DNA of 64,000 nucleotides. It comes from Candidatus Vicinibacter proximus. Its GTDB lineage: Bacteria; Bacteroidota; Bacteroidia; Chitinophagales; Saprospiraceae. The translations under genes were made by a program, and so were the position numbers. Within the stretch, counting starts at the first letter, position 1. Each line of letters begins with the position of its first letter. The DNA lies in assembly GCA_016713905.1 (NCBI GenBank), contig JADJOE010000003.1, positions 1 through 64,000 of the forward strand, written 5' to 3'. The notes under the pieces are model-generated. The model was not told the DNA's origin and did no database searches. It saw only the letters and a program-made list of their open reading frames with translations. Positions 27,660-38,645 of this stretch are shown here, in pieces.

Positions 27660-28613
27660 CTAAAGCACATCTTTTACTTTAAAGAACCAGGCGAGGCCTA
27701 AGCTGAAGCTGATGGATAGAAAAAGGATGATGTAAAATGAGTAGGAGGAGTCTCCTAACCAAAAAGGTAGATGGACATTCATGCCAAAAAAGCTGGCTAC
27801 CAAAGTTGGTACCATCAAAATGATTGTAATCACTGTGAGCCTGTTTACGAATTTGTTCAGGTTGTTGGAAATAATGGATGCGTAGGCTTCCATTGTTCCG
27901 TTGAGGATGTTGGTATAAAGTTGGGCAACCTCCCGGGCTTGGTTGTTGTCTACAATAATATCTTCAAAAAGATCTAACAGGTCTTCATTGTCTTTGATGC
28001 CAATGAAATCTGTGCGTCTCATTTTAATTTTGAGCAGTTCATTGGCATTCAGGGAATTGACAAAATAAACCAAGCTTTTTTCAATTCGTAAAAGGCTTTT
28101 TAGCTCCCCACTTCGGCTGGAGTGGTATAATTCTTCTTCTATAAGACTTCTGCGCAGATTAAGTTTTTTGAGGTAATCCAGGAAAAGCAGCACTGTTTGT
28201 TCGAATAACTGCAGAATGAACAAGCGTTCATTTCCGGGATCAAAACTTTTAATTTTGAAATTACAGAATTTCTCCAAAACCGGATTATCCCAGGCTGAAA
28301 CGGTGATGATTTTATTTTGACAAAGTATGATGCCGACAGGGATAGTGATAAAAATGGGGTCATTCTCCTTTTCTGTCTCATTTACTACAGGTGTATGAAA
28401 GATAATACTGCGTGCTTCGTCGTATTTCTCATAACGAGCACGTTCTTCAATATCTAATGGGTCAGTAAGAAAGTCAGTGGAGATATTCAGGGTCGAAGCC
28501 AATTGTTCCAGCTCTCCCTCTTTATAAGGAGGAGAAAGATTAACCCAGGAGGAATCTTTCAACAGATCCAATTCCTGAAAAACACCATTGCTTACTCCAA
28601 AGTAACGGATCAT
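27660..28613 (-). CDS. corA: CorA-family magnesium/cobalt transporter
   Basis: 317 residues. Long cytoplasmic N-terminal domain with WVNLSPPYKEGELEQLASTL and DPLDIEERARYEKYDE, then a coiled helix (NLRRSLIEEELYHSSRSGEL). Two C-terminal membrane helices: TVITIILMVPTLVASFFGMN, containing the GMN signature of the ion entrance, and FYIILFLSISFSLGLAWFF, followed by a basic tail (KVKD). CorA proteins are homopentamers that admit magnesium. It stands alone between the nrdB promoter region and the giant T9SS gene. Confidence 0.92.
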   Translation of the reverse strand: MIRYFGVSNGVFQELDLLKDSSWVNLSPPYKEGELEQLASTLNISTDFLTDPLDIEERARYEKYDEARSIIFHTPVVNETEKENDPIFITIPVGIILCQNKIITVSAWDNPVLEKFCNFKIKSFDPGNERLFILQLFEQTVLLFLDYLKKLNLRRSLIEEELYHSSRSGELKSLLRIEKSLVYFVNSLNANELLKIKMRRTDFIGIKDNEDLLDLFEDIIVDNNQAREVAQLYTNILNGTMEAYASIISNNLNKFVNRLTVITIILMVPTLVASFFGMNVHLPFWLGDSSYSFYIILFLSISFSLGLAWFFKVKDVL

Positions 28614-28798
28614 CTTTTGTGTTTTCTGAAAGTAATTGAATCATAATATCAAAGGCATTAACTGCACAAGCAAAGTTACAAAAAGCAAGCCAATTTATAC
28701 GTTCGAAAGATGATTTTATCCAACTAATTTTTAATTGGATCCATATGTGGTCAATCCGATGAAAATATTTATTTCATCTAATCCCATTAGGGAAAAAG

Positions 28799-28832
28799 AA
28801 AAAGACCCTGCTTCATTAAGCAAGGTCTTTTT
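28799..28832 (-). terminator. Strong terminator after the giant T9SS gene
   Basis: AAAAAGACC, TGCTT and their partners AAGC and GGTCTTTTT make a hairpin with one mismatch; runs of A on one side and T on the other. It lies 56 bases beyond the stop of the minus-strand gene and ahead of corA. Confidence 0.8.
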
Positions 28833-28887
28833 CAATACTATAATAATCTTATGTCTTTTCCCGAAGGCCGGGAGTCAAAGGCTGGGA

Positions 28888-31800
28888 TTATTCCAGGATG
28901 ATCATTCGTTTAGTTGCAGTTTGGTTATCTGCATCTAATTGATAGTAGAACATTCCTGTACCGTTTAATTCTCCCCTGTTGATTTTAACAGTGTTCATAC
29001 CTTTCTGAGCATTCAGATTGAATATGCGGTGAACTTTTCCGGTAACATCATAAACGGTTAGAGTGGCTTTAGAAGCCTTTGGCAAGCGGAAGTTTATTTC
29101 TGTAAACTGGTCAAATGGGTTTGGCGCATTTTGGTACAATTCAAATACACCTGCTGTGTTTTGACCATCCTTACTTCTCAGTTCAAGTTTCATTTCTTTT
29201 GCCTCCAATTTTTCATTGTATGCTTCGGCAAGCGTAATGTCACTGGTGATGTCAATAGCTCCGTTGATGGAACCATTTTTAAGCGCTTTGAAGGTTAAAG
29301 TGAACAATACTTCTTCTTTTCCAAAGCTCATTGCTTTATCCGCATTCCAACTTGTGGTCAACAAGCCTTTATCAATTGAAGTGGTTCCGAAGTTAGCATC
29401 GCTAACATTCAATACTCCGGACTCAAATCCTTCATAGCTCATCAATTTAGCATCAAAGTTGAGCGTGAACTGATAACCGCTGATGTTTTTGAAATCTGAA
29501 GATCTTACCTGAAGTTTATAATTATCTCCGGCAGTAAGATTAGCCTCGTCAATCACTAAGCTTAATTGACCTGCAGTTCTGGATTGTGCTTTTCCGTTTG
29601 CATTCGCTGCAGCAGAATTATTCACATCTCCCATTTTAATAGCAAGGAAGTTCATGTAATCTGTTGACTTGGTAAGTGACATGGTTTTTTCAGTCACATA
29701 CTGCCAAGGATTTCTTGGATCTTCAAATTTGATTCCTTCTGGTAAGATTAACCAGCTTGGAGATTTGCTGAATTGAGTAGTTACGCCCAGGATCAGCTTT
29801 CTGATCTCAGACATGTCTGATGCGGTAACGCTGTTTGTTTTGTTCACATCCGCTGCGATGATCTTGAATGGTGATCCAAGTTCTTCGATGCCCAGAATGT
29901 GTTTTTGAATTTTAACAACGTCTGCAGTGGTCACACCATTTAACGGATTGTCGTTTCTGGTAGATTTTAACAAATAGTTTTGTGGAAAATCCAAATCTCT
30001 GAAGGCATAGAATCCATCCTGTTGGGTTAATTTGGAGTTAGCCAATTGTCCATTGTGGTAAAGATCTACGGTAACTTCCGCTGTGTTGTCACCATTCTCA
30101 GTCTTAAGGTTACCACTGATGGTTCCAAGATTAGAAGAATTAGGACAAATGTTTTGATTGTCCTGAACAATCACAATGGTAGAGCAGTAATCTCTGTTTC
30201 CTTCTTCATCCTCAACCCACATTTGGACTGGGACACGTAGTTCGTCATTTACTTTGTTGTTCACAAAATCACTGCAACAAACTCTGATTGAAGGTTTGTT
30301 ACGGTCTCCGTCAAAGTAGAATTTTAATTTGCTCTTAGACGTACAGTTGTCATAACTGTTGAAATCCAAATCCTTAGCCCAAATGTCTACACATCCGGAT
30401 GAAGGCATTGGTACAGTAATGATTCCGGTTAAGCAATATGGTGTTGGTGCTTTACAGTCTTTGATTTCAAAGAGTGTTTCACACTGGCCAACATTACCAC
30501 AACCATCTTCTACATACCAGGTGATTTTGTGGATACCGATTGGGTAAACGCCACTTGCATCAAATGGATTTGAATTATCGTCTGCATAAGGATTATTTCT
30601 AACAGCAGGTTTTTCTCCTCCGGCATATTGTCTTCTGGTAAGAGATCCTACTGTAAAGTCAATACTTCCATTGTTGAATGCATCAATTTTATATTCATAA
30701 TTCAACCAATCTACCGGAGTACAAGAATCTGATGCAGTTGCAGTAAGGCTTATGTGTCCTACACATACACCCAATTGTGCACTGATTACAGCTGGTTCGC
30801 ATGCGCCTACGTTACAGGTAACAACAGGTTTCTTTTTGTCAAACACTTTAATTACCTGGGTAAATTCCCATCTACCTTCTGTTGCGCTGATGTTAGGATC
30901 GTATTGACACCAGTCAATAACCACCCATCTTCTAAGGATTTTAAAACATGCATCCGGTTCGATAGTAAATACTTCGTCGAAATTCTGAATCGCAATCAAG
31001 GCACAATTATCGTCTGCACCATTCAATATTCTTGGTTTTCCAATGACCTCAGGATCAGTATCTGCACCACAACCTTCAACAGTGGTACCTAATCCTTGAC
31101 AATCTGGCCATGCAATATCATCCAAAGTACTGCAATAGTCTCTTCTGTCGATATAAAATGGATCGCAATCTACCACCCAGATAGTCTGTGTAGCAGAAAC
31201 CAATACGCCACCAGGGCCTCTTGCGCTGATCGTTCTAAGGATACGTCCCTGGCCGCATTCACGTAAGTCGTTTACTTTGATTTCAGGTGTAACGCTGCAG
31301 GAAGAAAGTACATACCCATCAAATCCCCACAATAATTCATATTTATTGTCCGGGTGAGCAGGTGAAAAGAGCGTATTATAGTAATCGCAAGCTTTGTTAG
31401 AAGCTGGTTGTAAATGAGCTGGCAATCCGGAAATAAATCCAGGATATCCGGTAATCAAGTTTTGTGCACAGAATTGCTCACAAACTATATCCGTAGTTTT
31501 TACTTTAGCTCTCCAGGCAACATCACTTACTACTTTACCAAAAGTAGCATCTGTTGCATCAGTTATCTTAGTAATGTCAAACCAGAACATACAGCTTACC
31601 ACGATATCTGGTGGTGCTACAACGGTAGGGATGCTTTTATCTTGTACATCCACTTCAACCATACAATCTGTATAATGTCCGAAGAGATTTCCTCCCGGAT
31701 TCATGCGTGCAGGGCGAACAGGTCCAACGCCTGGGTCTGCATCAAACACTCTGAATACAACCATGATGGTTTTGTTGGCATCTGCACAACAGAATTTCAC

Positions 31801-33995
31801 CTGGTCATCAAAGTATGTCTGAGAACCTGTAACTGAAGCATCATCATCTCCATTTGCTTTATTACAAACAGTAGATTCTTTGGTGCTTCCATTATTGGTA
31901 CCATCCAATTCATCCATGCGGATCACTTTGTAGTACAAATGCTGAGCGCAATTGTCAAAGGAACAATCATCAAATGTTTCCGCAAATATTTTAGCTAAAT
32001 TTTCTCCAGGAGAAAGATTACCAGTAATGGTAACAACTGTTTTTTGATCGCATACAGCTACAGGAGGAGTGTTGTCCTGTACATTTATTTTAAGCAGTTT
32101 TTCAGTTACATTACCACAACAGTCTTCAGCCACAATATAAGCGTTTTGGATACCAAGAGGAAGATTTACCACGATATAACCTGTATTTTCATTTCCCAAT
32201 ACAGTGCCATTCTCCACTCTTACAGTGTAATGGACTTCATTAGAACAATTGTCTTGTACCCAAGCCGGGGATACTTCCCATCTGCCTTCGCATTTCCATG
32301 CATCGGAACTTACGACAAGACTATCAGGATACAGTACACGTGGTCCTTCATTATCAATAACTTTAATAATTTGATTGTGCTCTCTTATGGAGCCGGTACA
32401 CCAATCCAACATGGTCCAGGTTCTTAATAATTTATAACATCCCACAGGACCTGCATCGCAGCCTGGTTTGGAAATGTCAATTTTTAAATCCCTGAAAGTA
32501 ACCGCAATGTTGTTACAACCTACTGCAGCTGGTTCGCCCGTTCCATGCCATTGGATTACCTGGTTGGCACCATAGCATCCGATTGCATCAGGATGAGCAG
32601 GATAGTAGATTGATTTCGGATTCGGGTGACCTGCATATGGACCGTTTTCGATAACGTTCCAACCAAGCGTCCTCGGTACACGTAATCCGGTTCCAAGAAG
32701 GATAGCCTGATCTACCAAATAATCATCTACACAAACCGGGAAAGGTTTGATGTGTGCAGAGATGTCTTTGCCTGCATCATATCTGTCCGCGCAGGATAAT
32801 GCCGGAAGATTATTAGGCAAGGCAAGTCCTGTATAATCCGGTGGAGTAGCCACAGCACCAAGGTCACCTAAAAGAACAGTTATGGTTTGTACACAATAAC
32901 TTTTATTTCCGGAAGCATCTTCTGCAGTCCATGTACGGGTTATAATTTTGTCGTAACCAAAAGGACATCCGCCAAGAGATACGACATCTTTGTAAGTAAG
33001 ATTATATGCACTGCAATATTCACTTACAATTGGGGTACCAGTATTAATTGGAAGAATGGATTCTGTACAAGAAATCTCCAAACTTCGTGGACAGGTCATG
33101 ATCGGAGCAAGTTTATCTTCAACCGTAGCAGATCCCCAGCAACTATTGCCGGTAAAAGGGTCTGTAACGGTAATCTTCAATTTTTACCGATTTGCGCAGC
33201 ACCAATTTGTGGATAATGTGCAAAGGCATCCAGATCTATGATTTGATTCGTGTTCCAATCTCTTGCAACTACAGTATAGTCACCAGGGCAATCTGAATTG
33301 GTACCTCCTTCAAGGATCATATCAGGTTTGATGGTAGCACGACAGTTTTCATCCAAAGAAATCTGGATGTTATTGTTACAGGCAATAGCACCATTGTTTG
33401 CATCAATGCTGATACCAAATTCGCCAATGGCAAATCCGGCGGCATTTACTGCAACATCAATTCTAATGGTTGTCAATAAGCATGCAGAATTGTTGGTGTA
33501 AAAACCATAATAACGGGCACCGGCATTTCCAACTACAGGAACAGGTCCTGAAGTAGAACCATCGTTTGCAGTAGCAGTAATGTTAGCAGGCGCAAAATTG
33601 TTTCCTTCCACATAAAGGTAAAATGCTCTGGTATTGGCGGGAAGTGTAAGTGTAATGGTGGTTCCACTAGATACATACACATCTCCGTTATAACCATGAC
33701 TCCAGGTTGCCCAACCAGCACCAATTCTTCGGTGGTTTAAAGGTCCTGAAAACAACAGACTGCTGGGACAGTCAAAAGCAGGGTTAACAAATGTTTCATC
33801 TACACCCAATGTCCTTGGGTCTAAAGGAAACGGGAATACTTGCAATCCGCCCAATGTATTTGGGGGAGCTGCAGTACCTGGGCTGCCATTAAATACGACT
33901 CCGCCATAACTCAAACTGGCGATCGCACTTAAAAGCAGGGACAGAAAGCCTGTTCGGGACTTTCTGAGAAAGCTTCGTAAGCGTAGTTCATTCAT
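28888..33995 (-). CDS. Giant T9SS type A surface protein with dockerin-like and cohesin-like domains (one frameshift)
   Basis: About 1,702 residues when one A is added to the AAAAA run at about 33181-33185, which joins GAAQIGKK to LKITVTDPFTGNSCWG. Start taken at 33995 (MNELRLRSFLRKSRTG), giving a signal peptide ending SYGG. The body carries HYR-like and related Cys-rich beta domains (VTVEDKxxP.. pattern; CADRYDAGKD; GCDAGPVGCYKLLRTWTMLD). Near the C-terminus is a SdrD/CNA-B-like unit (TVDLYHNGQL). Then comes a dockerin-like pair (GVTTADVVKIQKHILG, VNKTNSVTASDMSEIRKLIL) and a cohesin-like domain (LSLVIDEANLTAGDNYKLQV, GYQFTLNFDAKLMSYEGFES). The protein ends with a T9SS type A sorting domain (YQNAPNPFDQFTEINFRLPK; MFYYQLDADN). 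Secreted and surface-anchored by inference. Confidence 0.85.
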
Positions 33996-34735
33996 ACAAC
34001 TAAGATTTGATTTATAAAAATTTAACATCACAAAAAATTTGCTTCGGATTAAAACACTTTCCCCCCAGGTCTTTCCTTGCGGAAAAACTTGTTGAGAAAA
34101 TGAGTTTTGTGAGTTTGAGTTAAATTGGTTATATGAAGACTGCGAGTACTAAGGGTCCAATTACCCTTATCATTTGGTTATTGCCTTGATCACTAAAAGA
34201 AGGTTGGTTAAATACCTTAAATCAGCTCACTTGGTTTGCAACAAAAACAGATGAAGACTCATTGTCGGTAGGACAAGAGTGAATCTAAAATACATCATGG
34301 TGTTGATGTACATCGGCTTCTGTTACGATGCAATGTTGATGCTTTTACTCGAAGCCGCCAAAATATTTTTTAAATATTTTAATTCATTATGCCTAAAAGG
34401 ATTTCATTCAGGATGAAACATATTTTAGTCCCTCATTAAAATGTAATATGAAAAAAATTGATATAAGGGTGAACCACCATGTATGATCTACCCTGATGCA
34501 GGTAGAATTCAAAATAACTGTAGGGTGCCACTGAAACGTTATACGATTGCCGATGTACTTTGTCTCGTGTTCAGGAATCTTACTGAAAAAACTGTGCCAA
34601 ATGATGCGTCAATACAGATTATCAACAGTCATTCCGTTACATATTTTATTTTAATTGTTTAATCAATCATTTATCCAAGGTTTATAATTGATTTAAATTT
34701 ATAATATCATTTTTTTTTTTAATTTTAGGCCTTGC
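33996..34735. other. Long intergenic region between divergent genes
   Basis: 740 bases between the giant T9SS gene (left) and the MATE gene (right). It must contain both promoters, but no TAnnTTTG box at a convincing position, no RNA gene, and no open frame of significance was recognised. Confidence 0.5.
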
Positions 34736-36073
34736 ATGAAAAAACAGTTTATCCCTTTCCGGGAATACAAAGAGATATTTTCACTGGCCATCCCCATTAT
34801 TATTGGGAACCTTTCTCAAATGATGTTGAATATCATTGATGCTATGATGGTAGGAAGATTGGGGTATAAGGAACTCGCCGCCTCCTCTCTTGTGAACAAC
34901 ATACTAAGCATACCTTTTGTGGCTTGCATAGGACTTACCACCGTAATTGCTCCAATGGTAGCCGAGTGCCGTGGAAAAAATAAAATCAGAGAAACAGGAA
35001 TGCTCTTGTTTAATACCAAGCTTGTGGTGGCAGTGGTTACTTTTCTGATCATATTATTGTTGCTCATTTTTAGAAATGTAGTCTATCATCTGAATCAAGA
35101 TCCTGAAGTAGTGACTTTAGGGATCCCATTTTTTAAATGGATGTGCTGGTCTATTTTTCCCATGATCATTTTTCTTAGTGTAAAACAGTTTTATGATGGT
35201 TTGGAGCGAACCAGGTTGCCAATGATTTTATCATTTTTATCCATAGGTATTAATGCATTACTGAATTATATCCTTGTATTTGGAAATTTTGGTTTTCCAA
35301 GATTGGAGTTGGAGGGTAGTGGTATGGCTACTTTTATTACCAGAGTTGTTATCATGTTGGTTTTGATCATTCATTTATTTTTTTCAGGAAGTTTTGCAGG
35401 TTATGGTTTGCATTTCAGAAAAATAAATTTTTATTTAATTCAAAAATTTCTCAAATTATCTATTCCATCCGCCTGGCAGTATGCTTCGGAAGTTGGGGCC
35501 TTTGCAGTTCTTGCAATCATTGTAGGATGGTTTGGGGCAGTGCAGTTGGCAGCGCATCATGTGGCCATTTCCATAGCTGCTTTTGCATTTATGTTTTCTA
35601 TGGGATTGTCTTCTGCAGCAAGTATAAAAGTTGGCGAAGCATTGGGCAAGACCGATTTATCACTTGCGCGTCATTATGGTAGGATGATTGTCAATATTGC
35701 AATCGTTTATGGGATACTCGTTGCTATGATTTTTATTTTTTTCAGAGGGTTAATTCCATTGGCTTTCAACGAAAATGAAAAGGTTATTTTTCTTGCTAGT
35801 CAATTACTGTTGCTTGCTGCGGCATTCCAGGTTTCAGATGCCTTGCAGGCAGTTGGGATAGGCCTCTTAAGAGGATTACAAGACGTTCGTGTCCCCACCA
35901 TATTGACCACCATATCTTATTGGTTTATAGGGATTCCATCAGGTTATATTTTAGCAACCTATTTTGAATTAAAAGCATTTGGGGTGTGGATTGGATTTGT
36001 CATTTGTCTGAGTTTTATGGCTTACTTTCTGATCCGAAGATTTTACCGGATTACAAGATTAAAAGATTCTTGA
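34736..36073 (+). CDS. MATE-family multidrug/sodium antiporter
   Basis: 445 residues with about twelve membrane helices. The first MATE half begins FREYKEIFSLAIPIIIGNLS and MMLNIIDAMMVGRLGYKELA, the conserved D..MVG region. The second half begins RKINFYLIQKFLKLSIPSAW and has LAAHHVAISIAAFAFMFSMG and LSSAASIKVGEALGKTD, the mirror motif. Members expel cationic drugs or metabolites in exchange for sodium or protons. Starts at ATG 34736; an AT-rich leader lies before it. Confidence 0.92.
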   Translation: MKKQFIPFREYKEIFSLAIPIIIGNLSQMMLNIIDAMMVGRLGYKELAASSLVNNILSIPFVACIGLTTVIAPMVAECRGKNKIRETGMLLFNTKLVVAVVTFLIILLLLIFRNVVYHLNQDPEVVTLGIPFFKWMCWSIFPMIIFLSVKQFYDGLERTRLPMILSFLSIGINALLNYILVFGNFGFPRLELEGSGMATFITRVVIMLVLIIHLFFSGSFAGYGLHFRKINFYLIQKFLKLSIPSAWQYASEVGAFAVLAIIVGWFGAVQLAAHHVAISIAAFAFMFSMGLSSAASIKVGEALGKTDLSLARHYGRMIVNIAIVYGILVAMIFIFFRGLIPLAFNENEKVIFLASQLLLLAAAFQVSDALQAVGIGLLRGLQDVRVPTILTTISYWFIGIPSGYILATYFELKAFGVWIGFVICLSFMAYFLIRRFYRITRLKDS

Positions 36074-36134
36074 ATTTATTAATTTTCTAGCTTATCTTTC
36101 TGTCCAGTTTAATGAGGAAGTCTAAAGGTTACCA

Positions 36135-37760
36135 ATGAAACTCATAGTAAGATTGATATTATTAGTAATAATGAACCAGCTCAGCGCTCAGAGTGATTAC
36201 TGGATAAAGACTTATATTATTAAGTTTAACAATAGATCTGATACTAATTATTATCCAAATTACTTTAGATCATTTGAAATTAGAAATGATTCAATATTTA
36301 GTTTCCTCTACTCAGCAGACACAACAAGTAAGTTAAGGTTTGGAACAGGCTTTGGAATATTAGATTTAGATGGTAATTTATTGCAGTATAGGTCAATTCC
36401 ATATACGGGATTATATAATTACTTTTTTCCAGAGGAGATGATAACATTTGATTATCGCAATTTTTATACCTCAGTATTTATTAAAACCAATAATGAAGCC
36501 ATTTTAAAGTATAATTATCTTACGGAGGAAACAAAAATCTATGACATTCGTAATAGTGTGTGTGATAGCTGTTTTTTAAGATTTGGAGGCATGGCCAAAG
36601 ATCCTAATGGGTATCTAATTGTGGCGCATAACATATCAGTACCTAATCAGCAAGATTCATTCTATCGCAAAGTACAGGTAATTAAGATGGATCAACAAGG
36701 TAATAAGCTATGGACCAAAGTACTTGGGGGGGCTTCAACCAATGGAAATTCTAATACATGTAATTCAGCTTATGTTGACAGGGAAGGTTATTACTATATA
36801 GGAACTAGTTATGAGAATCAATTTGGATATTATCTTACCATTGTGTATAAATTGGATAGTCTTGGCAATGTAATAAATGAGTTCAAGAGTAAGAATAATC
36901 AACAGCTTGGTGCAGTTTATGATATCTGTCAATTAAGCAATGGAGACTTTTACTTGTCATCAGAACGATGCGATCTATATCAACGTAGATATAGTTTATC
37001 GACAGAAGGAGTTACCTTGTTAGGTCCGGATTTAAGTTTCAAGAAATCCAAAACTATTGGAAGCCATCTTTATGGATGGCAAGGATCACTTTATTATGAA
37101 AAGATAATCCCAGCCAATGACGAAGGAATATTGTTAAGTTATAATGGATATAACTATTTTAGCTATACACGATATGACAGTACTAAGATGAAACTTGATA
37201 CCGTTAATACATCGATTCAGAAAGCTTCTCTAATTAAACTCAACAGCAATCTAGATAGCATCTGGAGAAGAAAGTATGTCCTGCGTGAAGGCATTGTAAA
37301 GCATTGGACAGATGCTGAAGAGAGTAAAATATTTGAACTTAAGGCCTTGCCTGATAAGTCTGGTTACTTGCTGGGAGGATATTCTTATCGGGATAATGCA
37401 TATGAGAAGCTGAAAGAAGCTCCTTATATGCCATTGTTAATCAAGGTAGATAATGATGGGTGTATTATACCTGATTGTGGTAAAACTAATAATATTGATA
37501 CCAAGGCAGAGGAAGGAAATAAGCTCTTTACAATCTATCCTAATCCATTTTCAGATAGGCTTATCATTCAGAATTATTCCAGCAATAAGTTACTATATCG
37601 GGTGCATGACATGCAAGGCAAGCTAATGACAGAATGGTATTGCGATGACCCTGAAGAAACCAATATCGTTCTAACTCATCATTGGCCTATTGGTGTGTAT
37701 GTTGTCAATGCAGTAGATTCTGATGGGCTAGCACATTCAGAGTCAATCATTAAGCAATGA
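36135..37760 (+). CDS. Secreted protein with T9SS type A sorting domain
   Basis: 541 residues. Signal peptide MKLIVRLILLVIMNQLSAQ. The middle consists of beta-propeller-like repeats with DLDGN, DQQGNKLWTKVLGG and YKLDSLGNVINEF, similar to SBBP-type units. The C-terminal sorting domain is FTIYPNPFSDRLIIQNYSSN, YRVHDMQGKLMTEWY and PIGVYVVNAVDSDG, ending IIKQ. Only 61 bases after the MATE gene but likely its own unit. Its last codons and stop are the first bases of a repeat also present at 18190, where no such gene precedes it. Confidence 0.88.
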   Translation: MKLIVRLILLVIMNQLSAQSDYWIKTYIIKFNNRSDTNYYPNYFRSFEIRNDSIFSFLYSADTTSKLRFGTGFGILDLDGNLLQYRSIPYTGLYNYFFPEEMITFDYRNFYTSVFIKTNNEAILKYNYLTEETKIYDIRNSVCDSCFLRFGGMAKDPNGYLIVAHNISVPNQQDSFYRKVQVIKMDQQGNKLWTKVLGGASTNGNSNTCNSAYVDREGYYYIGTSYENQFGYYLTIVYKLDSLGNVINEFKSKNNQQLGAVYDICQLSNGDFYLSSERCDLYQRRYSLSTEGVTLLGPDLSFKKSKTIGSHLYGWQGSLYYEKIIPANDEGILLSYNGYNYFSYTRYDSTKMKLDTVNTSIQKASLIKLNSNLDSIWRRKYVLREGIVKHWTDAEESKIFELKALPDKSGYLLGGYSYRDNAYEKLKEAPYMPLLIKVDNDGCIIPDCGKTNNIDTKAEEGNKLFTIYPNPFSDRLIIQNYSSNKLLYRVHDMQGKLMTEWYCDDPEETNIVLTHHWPIGVYVVNAVDSDGLAHSESIIKQ

Positions 37761-37904
37761 TTATTACTCATTGAAAGATATCTTATTTAATTTATTCCCA
37801 ATTATTATTGACTACCACTTATTATCAAGGATGGATAAAAAAGTAAATTATTTTAATTAATGTATCCGTCCCATAAACTACCTATGTGATTTCCGGCTTC
37901 CAAT
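37750..37904 (+). repeat. Dispersed repeat copy 2 (about 155 bp)
   Basis: Counterpart of 18190-18343, same orientation. Contains the stop codon of the T9SS gene and its 3' flank. The match ends near CCGGCTTCCAAT; beyond it the two places share nothing I can see. Confidence 0.8.
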
Positions 37905-37927
37905 TTTGAGTCCATTAACTCAAGAAC

Positions 37928-38028
37928 ACATTAACTCATTAGCTCATTTTCAAATTTTCAAATTAAATTGACGCTGGGAAGCATCAAACAACCGCAACAT
38001 TAACTCATTAGCTCATTTTCAAATTTTC
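37928..38028. repeat. Pair of 32-bp direct repeats, 69 bp apart
   Basis: Positions 37928-37959 and 37997-38028 are identical (they begin ACATTAACTCATTAGC and end CAAATTTTC). Each is followed by further A/T-rich fragments of the same kind. They lie between the convergent T9SS and miaE genes. No terminator hairpin was seen. Confidence 0.8.
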
Positions 38029-38039
38029 TCATTCCATTT

Positions 38040-38645
38040 TCAGTGCATCCTGTCTCCTCGCGGCCCAAGTTTTGCGATAACATCGGCTTCGTAATCCAAA
38101 TATTCCTTCCACCTCGCGCGAACTATTATTGGATCAAAATAATGATCTGCCAGATCCAGAAACATTCTGTAATGCCCGGCCTCGGAAACCATAAATTGAT
38201 GATAAAAATTTCTGAGTTCTTCTTCCTCCAATCCAAGTGACAGTAATCGAAATCGCTCACAGCTTCTGGCTTCAATCAAGGCACAGGTAAGCAGCAAATC
38301 TAAAAGTCGGTCTTTCTTGCTGCCTCCTTTTTTGTGAAATTTTAAAAGATCAGAAACATATTCGTCTTTTCGCTGGAAGCCTAACTTAAGGCCGCGTTTT
38401 TTTAACTCTGCGACCACTTGTCTGAAATGTCCCCATTCTTCAGTAACTACCGGTGCAACATTGGTGACCAGTTCGTCATATTCCGGATATAATTGTATCA
38501 AGCTAATGCATGCACTGGCGGCTTTTTGTTCGCAGAATGCATGATCGGTGAGTATGTCTTCAAGTTTCATGCTTGCAAGATCAACCCATCGTGGATCTGT
38601 TGGAAGATGCAAGCCCAGTTTGGTAATTTCTCTTACTCTAGGCAT
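38040..38645 (-). CDS. miaE: tRNA-(ms2io6A37) hydroxylase MiaE
   Basis: 201 residues of ferritin-like fold. Diiron ligands are visible in DHAFCEQKAASACISL, EEWGHFRQVVAELKKRG, LIEARSCERFRLLS and VSEAGHYRMFLDLADHYF. The enzyme hydroxylates the isopentenyl group of the modified adenosine at position 37 of tRNAs reading U-starting codons, using oxygen. Full family length. The start overlaps the end of the upstream gene by 13 bases, so they are probably one operon. Confidence 0.92.
   Translation of the reverse strand: MPRVREITKLGLHLPTDPRWVDLASMKLEDILTDHAFCEQKAASACISLIQLYPEYDELVTNVAPVVTEEWGHFRQVVAELKKRGLKLGFQRKDEYVSDLLKFHKKGGSKKDRLLDLLLTCALIEARSCERFRLLSLGLEEEELRNFYHQFMVSEAGHYRMFLDLADHYFDPIIVRARWKEYLDYEADVIAKLGPRGDRMH

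Noticed and set aside
30754..32427. Several plus-strand frames of 110-140 residues opposite the giant T9SS gene
   Set aside because: They are antisense shadows of a conserved coding region with clear domains on the minus strand.
33996..34735. A small RNA or riboswitch in the long intergenic region
   Set aside because: No conserved aptamer motif or convincing hairpin series could be recognised by reading.
37928..38028. The direct repeats as a transposon target duplication
   Set aside because: At 32 bases they are too long, and nothing resembling an element lies in the 37 bases between them.
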